From the NCBI GenBank assembly GCA_015478945.1, contig JABUQX010004744.1, positions 45,001 through 109,000 on the forward strand: a DNA stretch of 64,000 nucleotides, given 5' to 3'. Source of the stretch: Trachelipus rathkii. Lineage: Eukaryota > Arthropoda > Malacostraca > Isopoda > Trachelipodidae. This document shows positions 48,971 through 62,244 of the stretch, in pieces (positions within the stretch are counted from its first letter, which is position 1; every line of letters begins with the position of its first letter). The position numbers and the translations under genes were made by a program. A model generated the notes under the pieces. That model saw nothing but the letters and a program-made list of their open reading frames with translations, did not search any database and was not told the origin of the DNA.

Positions 48971-49049
48971 TGGAAAGTAGCAGGCGGAAGCTATAAGACT
49001 AGCTTGAGAAGAAGGGAAATAAAATGAGACATGATCTTGCTACCACATC

Positions 49050-49620
49050 ATCAAACAAACTTGACCGCGTTTCCGAAGAAACAAGACATAGTTGAGGAAC
49101 TCCATGAAAAGACACGAAAAGGAGATTGATGAAATAAATCGAGACATGAAAATTTGTCTTTCAATGTTATTGTACAAGAAAAGCAAAACCAAGCCAAGCC
49201 AACTCCTCATGATAGGTGCCCAAGCCACCATGGAGGGATAAATATTTACCCAATAAGCCGATCAGAGAAGAGCCAAGAAAATAAAACGAGACATGCTTCA
49301 CCCATTTGCCTTTCAATGTCATTGTACAAGAAAAGCCAAACCAAGCCAACTCCATGATGAGTGCCCAAGCCACCATGGAGAGACAGTAGCGTCTGTAGGC
49401 TTCAAAAATTTAAAAAGCTTAACAAAAACTTGAATGATCAGAACAGAGGAAAAGAACAAAAGGTACCCGGATTTAACATAGTTTTAGCGAGATCAGGATA
49501 GGAGGTTACCCAAAATAATTAATGTCGAAAAGACACAAGAGATACAAGACACAAATCAGCTGATGAGACATCGTTTTCTGAAGCTCCATGATGGGTACCC
49601 AAGCCACCATGGAGAGACGC
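49050..49620. repeat. Array of CTCCATG hairpins, copy of 14.2-14.8 kb type
   Basis: Hairpins CTCATGATAGG to CCACCATGGAG (about 49203-49237), CTCCATGATG to CCACCATGGAG (49350-49380) and CTCCATGATGGG to CCACCATGGAG (49586-49617). Between them are AAATGAGACATG-type repeats as in 14.2-14.8 kb. Non-coding. Confidence 0.6.
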
Positions 49621-49623
49621 AAA

Positions 49624-49757
49624 TTGCTACTTGTTAGTAACTTTCTCGTGAACAGGAGAAAGCTCAAGCCACCATACCACGACAAGGTCAGTAGCGTCAT
49701 AGTGGAGAGCATTTTTTTTTTGCACACCCCAAAAAAAAGGTAAAAAAAAGAGTTCCT
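49624..49757 (+). repeat. Pseudoknot module A, with tail
   Basis: P1 is GCTAC (49626-49630) with GTAGC (49691-49695). P2 is CTTTCTC with GAGAAAG. P3 is CCACCAT (49669-49675) with ATAGTGG (49699-49705), one mismatch. The T-run/A-run tail ends AAGAGTT. Confidence 0.7.
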
Positions 49758-49828
49758 CCTTACTCAGAGCAATGAAAATTCAAACGCAAAATTTCAATTT
49801 CCAGTCAGGTTGATCAAGCCTTGCTTTC

Positions 49829-49988
49829 AACTACACGAACCTTTGAGAGTGACTAACTCTTCGATTGGTAGATGTGTGTGTGTGTGTCTACATAACGTTA
49901 CCAGCTTGGACCGCATTGAGGCTGCAACCGTTTCCAAGCCAAAAGCAGTATTTAGCACAACACCCCCTCAAAAAAATGTAAAAAGGGT
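49829..49988. repeat. Structured module B, copy 4, with U/A tail
   Basis: GAGAGTGACTAACTC core, stem GCTTGGA with TCCAAGC, and the tail GCAGTATTTAGC, ACACCCCC, A run and TGTAAAAAGGGT. The T run of the tail is interrupted here. Confidence 0.65.
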
Positions 49989-50250
49989 AAGTTGACTTCC
50001 TTTAGCCATCTTTATCGGGAAAAACACGTCTAATCAGCTCAAGACGAAATGTCTCTTCAAAGTCTGATAATAATCCATGTCTCGTTTTATTTCCTTCCGA
50101 AATAAACAAAGACACTTTTATTAAAAACCCTACTCTCATCTCGGAAACGAGGTCAAATCCGATAAAGAAGAAAGGCTTTTCTTCACCGAACAAGACACCC
50201 GTTTCCTACAATCATCTCTTACTACTTCCCTGCGGCGTCTTTTATTTTCC

Positions 50251-50401
50251 GTAGCTACCTGTCAGTTCTCCTTCCCCTATATATTCATGCCTATGACAGT
50301 GAGGCAAATATATTTGGTTGGGGAAGGATTAGGCCGCCCCACCTCAACAAGGTCGATAGCTTTTACCATGGTTGGTTCGCGAAACCACCATGCCGGGGCG
50401 G
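50251..50401 (+). repeat. Pseudoknot module A, GGGGCGG subtype
   Basis: P3 is a perfect 7 bp, CCGCCCC (50334-50340) with GGGGCGG (50395-50401). P2 is closed by CCTTCCCC with GGGGAAGG and capped by TGCCT/AGGCA. P4 is CATGGTTGG with CCACCATG. Confidence 0.75.
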
Positions 50402-51150
50402 AAATTCGGGAAATGCGAGCTTTGGGAGAGAGAAAGGAACTCACCTCTCTCTCCCCCCCCAGATGGATGTACCCTCTTATCAGCAAACTAAGGAAAAGAG
50501 AAACAGCAACGTTTCAGCAGAAGCGGACTTGGCTCCATTTCCAAACCAGCATCGTTATTGCGGTTCGGTAGAGGGAGTGAAAGACCGCTTTTTCCGGCGT
50601 TCGCAGCTGAAAGCTGCTGACTCTCTTCCCGTACAATGCCTCGAGTATAATCCCTCCTTTTCTCTCTCAACCAGCAACTCGGATAAGAGTAAAGAAGGAG
50701 GGGGCCGCGCCATCCTTTCTACCCGACCACGAGGGTCATTGACATCATTCGCCGGGGTGAATGGTCTATCCTCTTGCAGAAACTCAGGAAATGCGCGCTT
50801 TGGGAGAGAGAAAGGAACTCACCTCTCTCTCTCCCCCAGATGGATGTACCCTCTTAGCAGCAAATCAAGGAAAAGAGAAACATCAACGTTTCAGCAGAAG
50901 CGGACTTGGCTCCATTTCCAAACCAGCATCGTTATTGCGATTCGGTAGAGGGAGTGAAAGACCGCTTTTTCCGACGTTCGCTGCTGAAAGCTGCTGACAC
51001 TCTTCCCGTACACTGCCTCGAGTATAATCCCTCCTTTTCTCTCTCTCAACCAGGATAAGAGTAAAGAAGGAAGAAGGGGCCGCGCCATCCTTTCTACGCG
51101 ACGACGAAGGTCATTGACATCATTTGGCGGGGCGAACGGTCTATCCTCTT
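50402..51150. repeat. Tandem module C array, 2 units
   Basis: Units begin near 50405 and 50775. Core hairpins lie at about 50539-50567 and 50915-50945. Distal hairpin CATTCGCCGGGGTGAATG is at about 50747-50764, and CATTTGGCGGGGCGAACGG at 51121. Same arrangement as 16.8-17.6 kb. Confidence 0.7.
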
Positions 51151-51181
51151 TGCGTACAGAACTTTTTCAAGCTCGAACGCA

Positions 51182-51297
51182 AGCTACCTGTTGGTCACCT
51201 CCTCGGTCATACCTATAAACAAGAGTATAAAAAGGAAGGAATGACCTAGAAAGCTATGCCACTACACCACGGCAAGGTCAGTAGCTATCGTAGTGGG
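51182..51297 (+). repeat. Pseudoknot module A
   Basis: P1 is GCTAC (51183-51187) with GTAGC (51281-51285). P2 is GGTCAT with ATGACC. P3 is a perfect 7 bp, CCACTAC (51259-51265) with GTAGTGG (51290-51296). It is the counterpart of the copy at 11955 in the duplicated block. Confidence 0.75.
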
Positions 51298-51379
51298 CGG
51301 AAGGGCTTACCAAAAGTCCTCTTTAACTTTATCGGATTTGACCTCGTTTACCGATTTCTCTTCTAAAGAAGATTCCTAA

Positions 51380-51545
51380 GACCGTGGTGGGTCCTCAAGC
51401 CACCACGGGCTTTCATAGGAATTAAAAAAAAAAAGACTTTAGCCATTAAGCTTGTAAGAATTATAAGATCTTTGGATTGAGAAACTAGGAAATAAACAAA
51501 GATTAAGATTATTTTCCATAATGGGTGCTCAAGCCATCATGGATT
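51380..51545. repeat. CATGG/CCACC hairpin pair, copy 2
   Basis: CCGTGGTGG with CCACCACGG (51382-51409), and CCATAATGGGTGC with CCATCATGG further on (51516-51542). Same order as at 12145-12236. Confidence 0.55.
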
Positions 51546-51629
51546 TCAAATTCTCCTCAGATCTTTTGTTTAATTCTCAAGGAAATAAACAGACAAAGAT
51601 TATTTTAATTAAATTGCTGCCTTTAGCCG

Positions 51630-51748
51630 CCTGTTCACACACACATCTACGTGAATCTTTGAGAGTGACTAACTCTACGATTGGTAGATATGTGTGTGTG
51701 TACAAAACGTTTCAAGCCTGACCGCGGGGAGGCGGCAGCCGATTCAGA
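51630..51748. repeat. Structured module B, copy 5
   Basis: Arms ACACACATCTAC with GTAGATATGTGTGTGT, core GAGAGTGACTAACTC, second stem GCCTGA with TTCAGACC around ACCGCGGGGAGGCGGCAGCC. Confidence 0.65.
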
Positions 51749-52170
51749 CCAAATCCCTCCTCCTTCCACATGAAGGAGTCGTTACCGTTGCTGCATCCGC
51801 CGAATCGCCATGTAAAAAAATATATTGGTATAGGTGAAACGACGACGCAGCAGCAAGTACCGAAAAGAGGGTGGAAAATGGTAGATTGTAAAGAGTGAGC
51901 AAAAGCTGCTGCAGGGCCTGCAACAAAAAACTGCAGCAACTAGAGCTCATTCCTAACTAACCTTCCTTCCATTGAGCATTGCCTATGTCCCCACAAAATA
52001 TGTGGGAACACGCAGTGTTGCTCGCAACCCATTTGTTTCGTCGCAGGGAGTAAGGAGTAGCATCGGCAGCAGGGCCAGCAAATTAAAACTGCTGCTTCAA
52101 CAACATCCCTATTCCCTCGACATAGTTTCAGCATTGGGCAGGTTCATAGTCTGAGGTATGCATATATAAC
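51749..52170. repeat. Module F, copy 2
   Basis: Matches 12413-12815 (GAAACGACGACGCAGCAG, GCTGCAGGGCCTGCAAC, CATTGGGCAGGTTCATAGTC). It marks the right end of array 3. Confidence 0.65.
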
Positions 52171-53479
52171 TTGAAGGTGCCGGCCTTTATTGCGCCGGCA
52201 CCCTCTCACGTGTCTTCTCTTCTATAGCTCAAGACTGACACCCCTTAATCCCAAGATTCTTTAACCCTAAGGAATTTTCCTAGGCATCGCTTTTGCGATT
52301 GGCCTTTTACAAGATTTGAAATCTAAAATATAAGTTCGTTACAGATTTGTTTTCCCCCAACAACATGACTTAGAATAGAGTTTGCGTACAGGAAAGCCTT
52401 TGAGTTTCATTAAAATATAGTAAATAATAAAAAAAAAACCGTGAACAAAAAGAACTCGAATAAATAATATAATCGCATTGACAAATATTTAATGTAGAGA
52501 TAAATAATATTATAGAATAGGCTTTTCTTAAATAACAAACGGAGACTAATTTAAATTTTAATACTTTTTAAGTAGCAAAAGCAATATTAATCACAAACTC
52601 ATTTCTAGGCTATTAAGCGTTAAATTATCTTACTAAATGTTTAAACAGGTAAGTTATACTGAATTTAAATAAAACTAATAAAAAAAGCCTTTTCTATAAC
52701 TAAATATTCATAAAATGTATTGAAATTAATTAAAAGAAAAATGGTCAGAAAATAATGAGTGATTTAAAGAACTTCCTTTTAGTTTATTAAAGTCAGAAAT
52801 AAAATGAAACAAAAAATACATATTTTACACTACCTTCTCTTTAATTTTGAGGAATAAAATAAAATAGTTAAAGGAGGTTCCAAGGAAATATTTTATTTCT
52901 AATACTTAAATTTAAATAATTATTAACAAAAGTTTGTCAATTCTTAAAAAAAAATAGTTCTATTGTATGTTTAACGTCATAATTAATATTTAAGAAAAAA
53001 TAAAAAAAATATCTTGTACAACTATTAATTAGATTTTATTTTTAATTTGCTAATCAACTAAGGTTCACTCGTGAACTTGTGTTTAAATTTAATTCATGCC
53101 ATTCTTTCAAGGAGGAAGAAGTAGAAATAGTTGAAGAATTAATGGATTGAGTAGTAGTAGAGGAGGAAGAGGAAGGAGGATTTCTCTTCCTTTTAGAAGA
53201 AAGAGGAGAGGATGCATTAAAAGTTTCCTCTTTTCAATTATTACTTGAAGGGACCTCATTATTTGTTGAATTATCCTTCGTTATATCAAATTTGATAATG
53301 TCATTTTCTTTGGTAGAAGAGTCTTTCTTCTTACAAGTTTTTTTTCTTTTTTTAATTTAGTCTCTAATCTTTTTATTTTCTCTACTATTTCCTTTCTTAT
53401 TAATTTCTTCAACCGACTAATTAGTTGATGTATCGTTTCCAAACAAAAAAAATAATTAATTTTTTCTGAAGTTTGCAAG
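52171..53479. other. AT-rich region, no recognised gene
   Basis: GGTGCCGGCC and GGCCGGCACC-like words near 52176-52190 form a small palindrome (GTGCCGGCCTTTATTGCGCC). The rest is AT-rich with acidic- or Lys-rich short frames (53100-53480). Nothing supported. Confidence 0.45.
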
Positions 53480-54117
53480 CTAAAGTGATTTCATGATGAA
53501 TCAGTTTTAAACCACAATATCTAGAAAAGGTAGGAATCGGATCAATCCTTTCAATCAAATCCTTTAGTATAACTTGTATTAAAGTTTTTCTTGGATTTTA
53601 TTAAATACTCTTAAGAATAATGAGGTTTCGATTAAATTTTAGTCCTTGTGTAAAAAGATGTCATTTTAGGTTTAATATAAAATATCATTCAATTTGTGAC
53701 ATTTTATAAAGTTTGCTGAATTCATACGTGTTTATTTCTTTTTTTTACAGAACTTGATATATTGTGCCGTCTTAAATTTTCTGCCAAATCTGTATGGTGT
53801 TTAAACATGCTTTCTAATATGAGCTTTAAAAAATGAATGAATGTACCAATGACGAGTTATAAGTTTCATCATAGAAGGTGTTATTTTTTACCAAATGTCA
53901 TATATTAAAGTAGACTTTAATACAAAATTAATTAAAACGTGTTTCCAAGTCTCGCCAATCAATATGATCAGTTTGAAGGTTAGTTTTGGCTAGTAATTCC
54001 TCTTTGGATAAAGTAAACCTGCATTTTAAATGAAGAATATATTCGCAAGATCAGCAAACAAATCTCCTTTAAAAAGAAGAATTTCTTCACAGAGCCTGCA
54101 AGCAAACTTCCAATCAG
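53480..54117 (-). pseudogene. Zinc-finger-like locus, copy 1 (part before LINE)
   Basis: Homologous to 58205-58890. On the minus strand 54117-54030 reads WKFACRLCEEILLFKGDLFA, a CxxC-containing block matching KFTCRLCKDGLPFKGDSFA in copy 2. Further down (53735-53480) a diverged, stop-containing version of the copy 2 protein is seen (NSANFIKC, ETSLFLRV). The locus continues beyond the LINE at 55559-55720. Confidence 0.5.
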
Positions 54118-54118
54118 A

Positions 54119-55558
54119 TTTTTTTTTTTTTTTTTATACATTTGGCACCATCACTAACGGACAGAGCCCTATTCAGGGAGGGTATGATGCACGCCAAAAT
54201 TTCATCCGCTAGCGCAAATTGCGCAGATGAGCAAAGACGCAGGCTTTAAAGTGAGGGAGATTAAATTCAGCAGGAAACACAGAAGATGGAAGAGAATTCC
54301 ACAGAACAGAGGTGGCAGGAAAGAAGGAAGCACCGCAGCGAACTAGCCTGGAGTTACTAATATCTACACAAAACTCGTGCGCAGACACAACACCCCTTGT
54401 GCTACGAGGGCGTCGTAAAGGTGGTGGTACGCGAGTGGTAAGTTCCCTCGAACCTGCGGTGGAACGCGAGTGGTAAGTTCCCTCGAACCTGCCGCTGCGA
54501 TACCTATAGAAAAGAGAGAAAGTACCAACATCGCACCGCAAAGATAGAGGGTCAAGTGAACTAGAAAGTACAGAACAGTTTATAAGCCTTTTGGCTTTTG
54601 ACGACCCTGTCCAAAAGCCGGGTGAAACCAGAGCCCCCCCCCAGATATGAGAACAGTACTCCATACAAGGGCGGATGAGACCCCTGTATAGCTGGGTAAC
54701 TGAGAAGAGGAAAAAAAGTATCGCAGTCTAAACAGAACTCCCAGTTTCTTTGAGGCCGCCCTAGCAACCGTTGTGATGTGAGGTTTCCAAGACATTTTTT
54801 TGTTTATGTTAAGGCCAAGGATGTTTATATTGTCAACAGGAGAGACGAGAGAACCGTCGAAAGATATAGGAAAGTTAGGTGTTTTAGAGAGGGAGATTTG
54901 TAGAAGTTGAGTTTTAAAAGAATTGAATTTTACAAGGTTGAGATGACCCCAATCGGAAATTCTATGCAGATCAGCGAGAATAGAATCGGGAAGATTAAGA
55001 CGAGAGGCAATTCTAGAAGTAAAAAAGAAGAAGCAGAATTGAAATGAGTTGAAGAGTGAAGGAAAGTCGAGTCATCGGCATGCGATATGAGTGGATAGAG
55101 TTAAAGAATGTGCAGGTGAGATCATTAATGAAAGTAAGAGTAAAGTAGGAGATAAGATCAGACCCTGAGGAACACCACTATTAACAGAAAAGGGAGAAGA
55201 AGTCAGCAAGCGTATTGAGCGACTTGAAAGCTAGACATAAGTAAGCAAAGAGAAGGAGGAAACCGAAAGGAGGGGAGCTTGGAGAGCAGTGACGCGTGCC
55301 ATACCCGGTCAAATCCTTTAGATATGTCGAGCGCCACCACGCAAGTCTCCCCGTAGTTCCTAAGGGCGGAAAACCATAAATCGGTTAAATAGGAAAGTAT
55401 ATCGCCAGTAGACCTTGAACGCCGAAAGCCGTACTGGCGATTTGAAAGAAGAGAATGAGTTTCCAGATGGTCTGAGAAGTGAGAGTTAAGAAGGGTTTCA
55501 AAGATCTTAGATAGAATACAAGTGAAAGCTATAGGGCGATAGTTAGAAGGGTCAGAGA
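54119..55558 (-). mobile_element. Jockey/CR1-type LINE, 5'-truncated
   Basis: On the minus strand, reverse transcriptase motifs appear in order, broken by frameshifts: SNYRPIAFTCILSKIFETLL, YGFRRSRSTGDILSYLTDLW, motif A VALDISKGFDRVWH (catalytic Asp), SVNSGVPQGLILSPTLLL (motif B), HADDST (motif C catalytic pair, about 55080), ISDWGHLNLVKFNSFKTQLL, ILGLNINKKMSWKPHITTVA, LGVLFRLRYFFSSSQL and a C-terminal half ending [20 protein letters not shown] to a stop at 54209. A 3' poly(A) (T run 54119-54135 on the plus strand) follows, as in a reverse-transcribed copy. The 5' end (about 55558) starts inside the RT domain, a typical truncation. The type is one I associate with decapod crustaceans. Confidence 0.85.
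54423..54497. repeat. Short tandem duplication inside the LINE
   Basis: The word CGCGAGTGGTAAGTTCCCTC occurs at 54430 and 54465, duplicating about 35 bases within the C-terminal LINE sequence and shifting its frame. Confidence 0.75.
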
Positions 55559-57460
<1,902 letters not shown>

Positions 57461-57730
57461 TCAGATAATGTCCACCAGATACTTTTCGGTTACGAACGGT
57501 ATGGCTCGTATCATAAAAGGCCTGCTTACAGAACATAGGCCTATTTGAATAGTTTGGTTAAGCCTACGAGAATCCGCTAAATTTGTAGCTATAAAAGCAT
57601 TTGGTTCATGACTCCCGTCCGGGGTCATAGCCTTATCAAATACCATGACATGTAATGACACGTTACAATCAAATTTTCCCAGTTTGTGAATATTGTACGA
57701 TAACCATGGCGTAAGTCTGACTACTTTCAT
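57461..57730 (-). CDS. Hypothetical short ORF
   Basis: An 89-codon open frame with plausible composition (SYNIHKLGKFDCNVSLHVMV, PNAFIATNLADSRRLN). No family, signal or motif recognised. It may be an exon of the AT-rich locus around it. Confidence 0.25.
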   Translation of the reverse strand: MKVVRLTPWLSYNIHKLGKFDCNVSLHVMVFDKAMTPDGSHEPNAFIATNLADSRRLNQTIQIGLCSVSRPFMIRAIPFVTEKYLVDII

Positions 57731-58204
57731 TTAAGACACGGACTGGCAAGTTTTATATCCGACATCTTTTAAAATTAATTTGATTTAAATTTATTTTCTT
57801 TAACTCGGTTAGGATTGGTGCTGCATGTAATAATTTGTAATTATTGCTTTCTTAATTTGTGCCGCAATTTCCGATGACTGTTCTATTGTATTAAATGCAA
57901 AACTTGTACACCTATCTTTAGTTTGATGGAACCTCTCTACTGCATCTTTAGTAGAGGACCAAATGTGTTTGAATACCCATTGGAATTTAACTTAGTGTTT
58001 CATTTTGATGGGTAATTCTAATTTTTTTTTAGATGTTTAAATTATTGTTACAAATTAAAGTAGAAATGTCATTAATAGTTGTTTCAACCAATGTAATTTC
58101 TGGATATTTAGGCTCTAAACTAATTAATTTAGTTACAACTAAAGATTTCTAATTTTTTTAAATAAAATACCCGTTCTATATTTTAAGACTACACACAGCA
58201 TGAG

Positions 58205-58489
58205 CTAATGTGACTTCATGATGAATCCGTTGCCACAAGCTAATGTGATTTCACGATGAATCCGTTTAACATCATAATATCTGGAAAAGGTAGGAATCAG
58301 ATCAATAGTATCTTCAATAATATTAATAACTTGTGATTGAGATTTTTCTTGAATTTTATCAATTATTCTTAAGAATAATGAGGTTTCCATTAATTTCCAG
58401 CCCGTAAGTAAAAAGACATACTCCATTTTAGGATTGATATAAAGTTTGTCATTCAATCTGACACACTTTATCAAGTTTGCTGAATTCAT
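58205..58489 (-). CDS. Hypothetical protein of the duplicated locus, copy 2
   Basis: A 94-codon open frame, ATG at 58489, reading MNSANLIKCVRLNDKLYINP and ending RIHREITLACGNGFIMKSH. A diverged, broken relative sits in copy 1 (53480-53735). That the frame survived only here suggests copy 2 is younger or kept. No family recognised. Upstream on the same strand is the CxxC-containing block at 58795-58990, possibly an earlier exon. Confidence 0.35.
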   Translation of the reverse strand: MNSANLIKCVRLNDKLYINPKMEYVFLLTGWKLMETSLFLRIIDKIQEKSQSQVINIIEDTIDLIPTFSRYYDVKRIHREITLACGNGFIMKSH

Positions 58490-58794
58490 ACGTGTTTATT
58501 CCTTGTTTACAGGACTTGCTGTATTGTACTGTCTTACATTTTCTGTCAAATGTGTATGGTGTTAAACATGCTTTCTAATTTGAGGTTTAAAAAATGAATG
58601 TTTGTACCATTGACGAATTATAAGTTTCATCATCATAGGATGTTATTTTTTTTACCAAATGTCATATATTAAAGTAGACTTTAATTCAAAATTAATTAAA
58701 ACCTATGTTTACAAGTCTCACCAATCAATATAATCAATTTGAAAGATTATTTTGTTTAGTAACTCCTCTTTGGATATAGTAAACCTGTATTTTA

Positions 58795-58990
58795 AATGAA
58801 GACTATATTCGTAGCATCTGCAAACGAATCTCCTTTAAAGGGAAGACCATCTTTACAGAGCCTACAAGTAAATTTCTAATGAGTGGTTTTCACATGAGCT
58901 AGCAAACCTAGAAAACCCCCTATAGGAAGAAACCTATCTTCACAGGACATGCAAACAAACCTAGAAAACTTTAAGAGAAGATTATCTTCA
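58795..58990 (-). pseudogene. C2H2 zinc-finger-like coding pieces, copy 2
   Basis: On the minus strand one frame reads FVCMSCEDRFLPIGGF, LGLLAHVKTTH and a stop, then KFTCRLCKDGLPFKGDSFAD. The first has a CxxC and an HxxxxH pair at zinc-finger-like spacing. The second has CxxC without the histidines. These look like degenerate C2H2 fingers. The same text, split by a LINE, is in copy 1. Confidence 0.45.
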
Positions 58991-59287
58991 TGAACGGGTG
59001 CCTTTATTCAAGTGAAGATTAACTTTTTTTTTTTTACTGATATAATTTAAAGCTATTTTTCAATAATTTCTTATTTTATTCCTTTTTAGGAACTAAGAAA
59101 CTCGTCAAAATTTACCCACATTTAAAAACTTTCGTGATAAAATAAAAAATTATTCAAAAATCTAAAATGCTTTTTCATATAAGTCGAAATTAACAGCAAT
59201 AATTAAGGAAATATATAAATTTAATTTATACATATACTTTTGAAAATACTTTGGTATAAATTAAAATTAGTATAATTTTCAAATAAA

Positions 59288-59289
<2 letters not shown>

Positions 59290-59323
<34 letters not shown>

Positions 59324-59367
59324 ACTGCTATATATAATATATATATATATATATACTGCTATAACTA

Positions 59368-59412
<45 letters not shown>
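59290..59412. repeat. (TA)n with ACTGCTA islands
   Basis: TA arrays broken by TAACTGCTATA and TACTGCTATAAC words. Confidence 0.9.
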
Positions 59413-59417
<5 letters not shown>

Positions 59418-59786
59418 GTTTTTAAACCATCTTTCACTTACAAAGAAAGCTGCCTGGATGATAATTAGCTTTAAAATTTATAAATATGATAGATGGATTA
59501 CCTTTCTCAGGTGAGAATACATTTGAAGATTGGAAGAATATTAATGACAGGGAGGAATAACGCACACAATGAAGAATACCTGAAAGACTTGGACTATGCT
59601 CCGGAGAGCGCCCTTAGCGAAAGGAAAAATTACATTAAAATTAGTGGTAGGCATATCAAAAGTTTAACAACAGTTTAAACATCAAGAGGAAAATCAATTC
59701 CAAATGGGAAAACTTTGCATGAAATAAAACTTTTGCAGGAAGAAGTTCTTTACGTTGCTAAAAGTTCGTAGGAGTCGATGTTCGAA

Positions 59787-59789
<3 letters not shown>

Positions 59790-59865
<76 letters not shown>

Positions 59866-59876
59866 CATAATAATAA
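59790..59876. repeat. (AAT)n microsatellite
   Basis: About 25 AAT units, running into the coding-like region that follows. Confidence 0.95.
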
Positions 59877-59995
59877 TGGTATCTGTAATGATAATAGTAA
59901 GAATGAAGATAATGTTAATTAATAATGGTAATGAGAATAACCCTTATGATAATAAAAATGATGATAGCAATGACTTAATTGGTAATTCATTCGGG

Positions 59996-60166
59996 TTAAA
60001 AAAACATTCGCGTCAAACTTGTGATATTAGTTTTAATCATATCGATAATTTTACCAGACACCTTCGAATTTATTCGGGTGAAACACCCTTTCAATGTACC
60101 GAGTGTGGCCAAAGATTTTTCAGGAAAGATTCCCTTAAAAGACATTTTGAAAAACTGCAGTTGTAA
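59996..60166 (+). pseudogene. C2H2 zinc-finger fragment
   Basis: The plus-strand frame reads FTRHLRIYSGETPF (second half of one finger plus the TGEKPF-type linker, here SGETPF), then FQCTECGQRFFRKDSLKRHF: a canonical CxxC, hydrophobic core, Leu, His. The second histidine of that finger is lost (HFEKLQL then stop). The first finger keeps one Cys only (RQTCDISFNHIDN). It is a piece of a classical zinc-finger protein, probably a pseudogene or an orphan exon. Confidence 0.6.
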
Positions 60167-60344
60167 ATTTAATATAGCTAGACTCCAGAAACAAACATGC
60201 ATGCATCTAAAAAAAAAAAGCTATAACAGCTACAGGAAAATAAGTAACGTTTTTGAATTCAGCGAGTAATTTCATGGGTGAAACTAAAAAAAATATTTTA
60301 TTCTAATACTTATTAATAACACCTTAAATATTAGTATCATTTTA

Positions 60345-60650
60345 GGCCTGGCAGCGTTCGCTCTGAGTAAGCTTCCGTTTCTGCAGTAGAAGGAGCGTAA
60401 GAGTTACCAAAAATTGTTTTTTTTTATCATGCTCTGGAGAAAATGTTTTTTTTAATAATTTTTTTAGGGGTTTCGAGCTGACGGTGGGACAGAGGGGAGG
60501 ACGAAGTCCTCTCATCGTCCCCCGGTAGGCCGAGAAACCCCGACTCGTTCCATCTTTGTGGTTTACCCTGGAGTATCGTTTAGTTAAAAATAAAAAAATC
60601 GAACTTTTGGCAGCTGGCGCTCCTTCGTACTTCTCAAAACCGATAATTAT
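60345..60650. mobile_element. GC-core element related to the 5' fold-back repeats
   Basis: The core GACGGTGGGACAGAGGGGAG (60480) through CCATCTTTGTGGTTTACCCTG matches the GC-rich cores at 500-660, 1248-1330 and 3035-3190. The outer parts (GCAGTAGAAGGAGCGTAAG and GGCAGCTGGCGCTCCTTCGT) contain a short inverted pair GGAGCG/CGCTCC. Confidence 0.5.
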
Positions 60651-60806
60651 CATAGTTTTAACACCTTTTTAAGAAATTTAAATTTTGTAAAAGCGTTATT
60701 TTTTTTTAAAATTTCATCCATAAAAATGTCTCCTGATTACAAAAATTTTATTTATTTTCATGTAGCCGTTCTAGTTTTTTAGTTCATGTAGTTTTTTCTG
60801 GAGGCA

Positions 60807-60915
<109 letters not shown>

Positions 60916-61175
60916 AAAACAAACCTTGCTGTTATATAATTTTGTGCTTATATCTGTAAACTGTAACAAAAGAGAACCATTAATCAAATTCGGTAATCAA
61001 CAATTTGTTTCCATACTAGTCAGTACACTCTATATATATTTCGCAACAATGGAGGAGAAAGGATAAACACAAAAGAGTTTTCTTAATATAATTAACAAAA
61101 TAAGTTTAATAATAAATTCATGAATCCTAAATAATATTTTACAACCCTAAACTAATTTTCAATAGCAATACTAAT

Positions 61176-61323
61176 ACTTTATATAACACAGGACATATCG
61201 TCACATAAAAGTTGAGAAGTCACATATCATCGATCACTATTGAAGAGGCACTTTATATAACACAGGACATATCGTCACATTAAAGTTGAGAAGTCACATA
61301 TCATCGATCACTATTGAAGAGGC
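61176..61323. repeat. Perfect 74-bp tandem duplication
   Basis: Units 61176-61249 and 61250-61323 differ at one base. The remaining flank 60913-62090 shows no gene. Confidence 0.9.
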
Positions 61324-62107
61324 AGGTATCATCAAATAAATGTCGAGGAAGCATATAACGTCATCAATCGATTTAAACTAAAATCGTATGTTAAAAAAAA
61401 GTCACTTTAAAATTGTTCGCAAAATTAATTGTTCCAATAATTTTTAAAACCTACTTTGTTTCATTGGGTTTACTAAATAATTGTTCAAAACTTAAAAGAG
61501 CAAATGTTTATACTTTAAATCAATAGTTACTTCAATTAATCAATAAAGCAAATGACAGATAACTTAAAATCAATCAATGTCCTGCTAACTAGTTTACTAC
61601 CTATTCACAAATGTCACGTATTCAATCCTTAGTAACCATCTGGATTCGGTGATCAGTCCTTTTCGTAAATTTCAAAGGGAATTCCACACTTCGCTTGAAA
61701 AGATCTGACTCGACTCTGTCAATTGATAAGGTAACTCTGTCACCTCGTATCGTCCTTTTCAATCAGAATTTTCAAAATTAACTAAGTATTCTCCTGAATC
61801 CGTTCCCTAAAATGCATACATATTTCATAATTAACAACTTTTCCTTACAAATTCTGTACAAATTCCTTATATCTAATAAAATATAACTTGTAATTTATTT
61901 TTTTTACTTACCGAGTATTTCAGGTTTTTTCTTCTTTTCTTTTACGTACTTCTTATCCCTCTTCTTCTTATTCGAACCTTCATCCTTTGTTAGGTCTCGT
62001 TATCCTTCAACCTATTCTGAGATGGTCTGAGAACAATCTAATCTTTCTACAAAAACTTAGTTAAAACTAACTTACTTTACTTCTATAGTTGGTTGTTTCA
62101 TGCGGTC

Positions 62108-62109
<2 letters not shown>

Positions 62110-62202
<93 letters not shown>

Positions 62203-62232
62203 TGCTGCTCTTATATATATATATATATATGA
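62110..62232. repeat. (TA)n microsatellite
   Basis: TA array with a CTGCTGCTCT island at 62202-62211. Confidence 0.95.
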
Positions 62233-62244
62233 GTATACTATGAA

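Noticed and set aside
59493..59678. TTF-type zinc-finger or hAT N-terminus (ENTFEDWKNIND)
   Set aside because: The similarity is a handful of residues and the required cysteines are absent.
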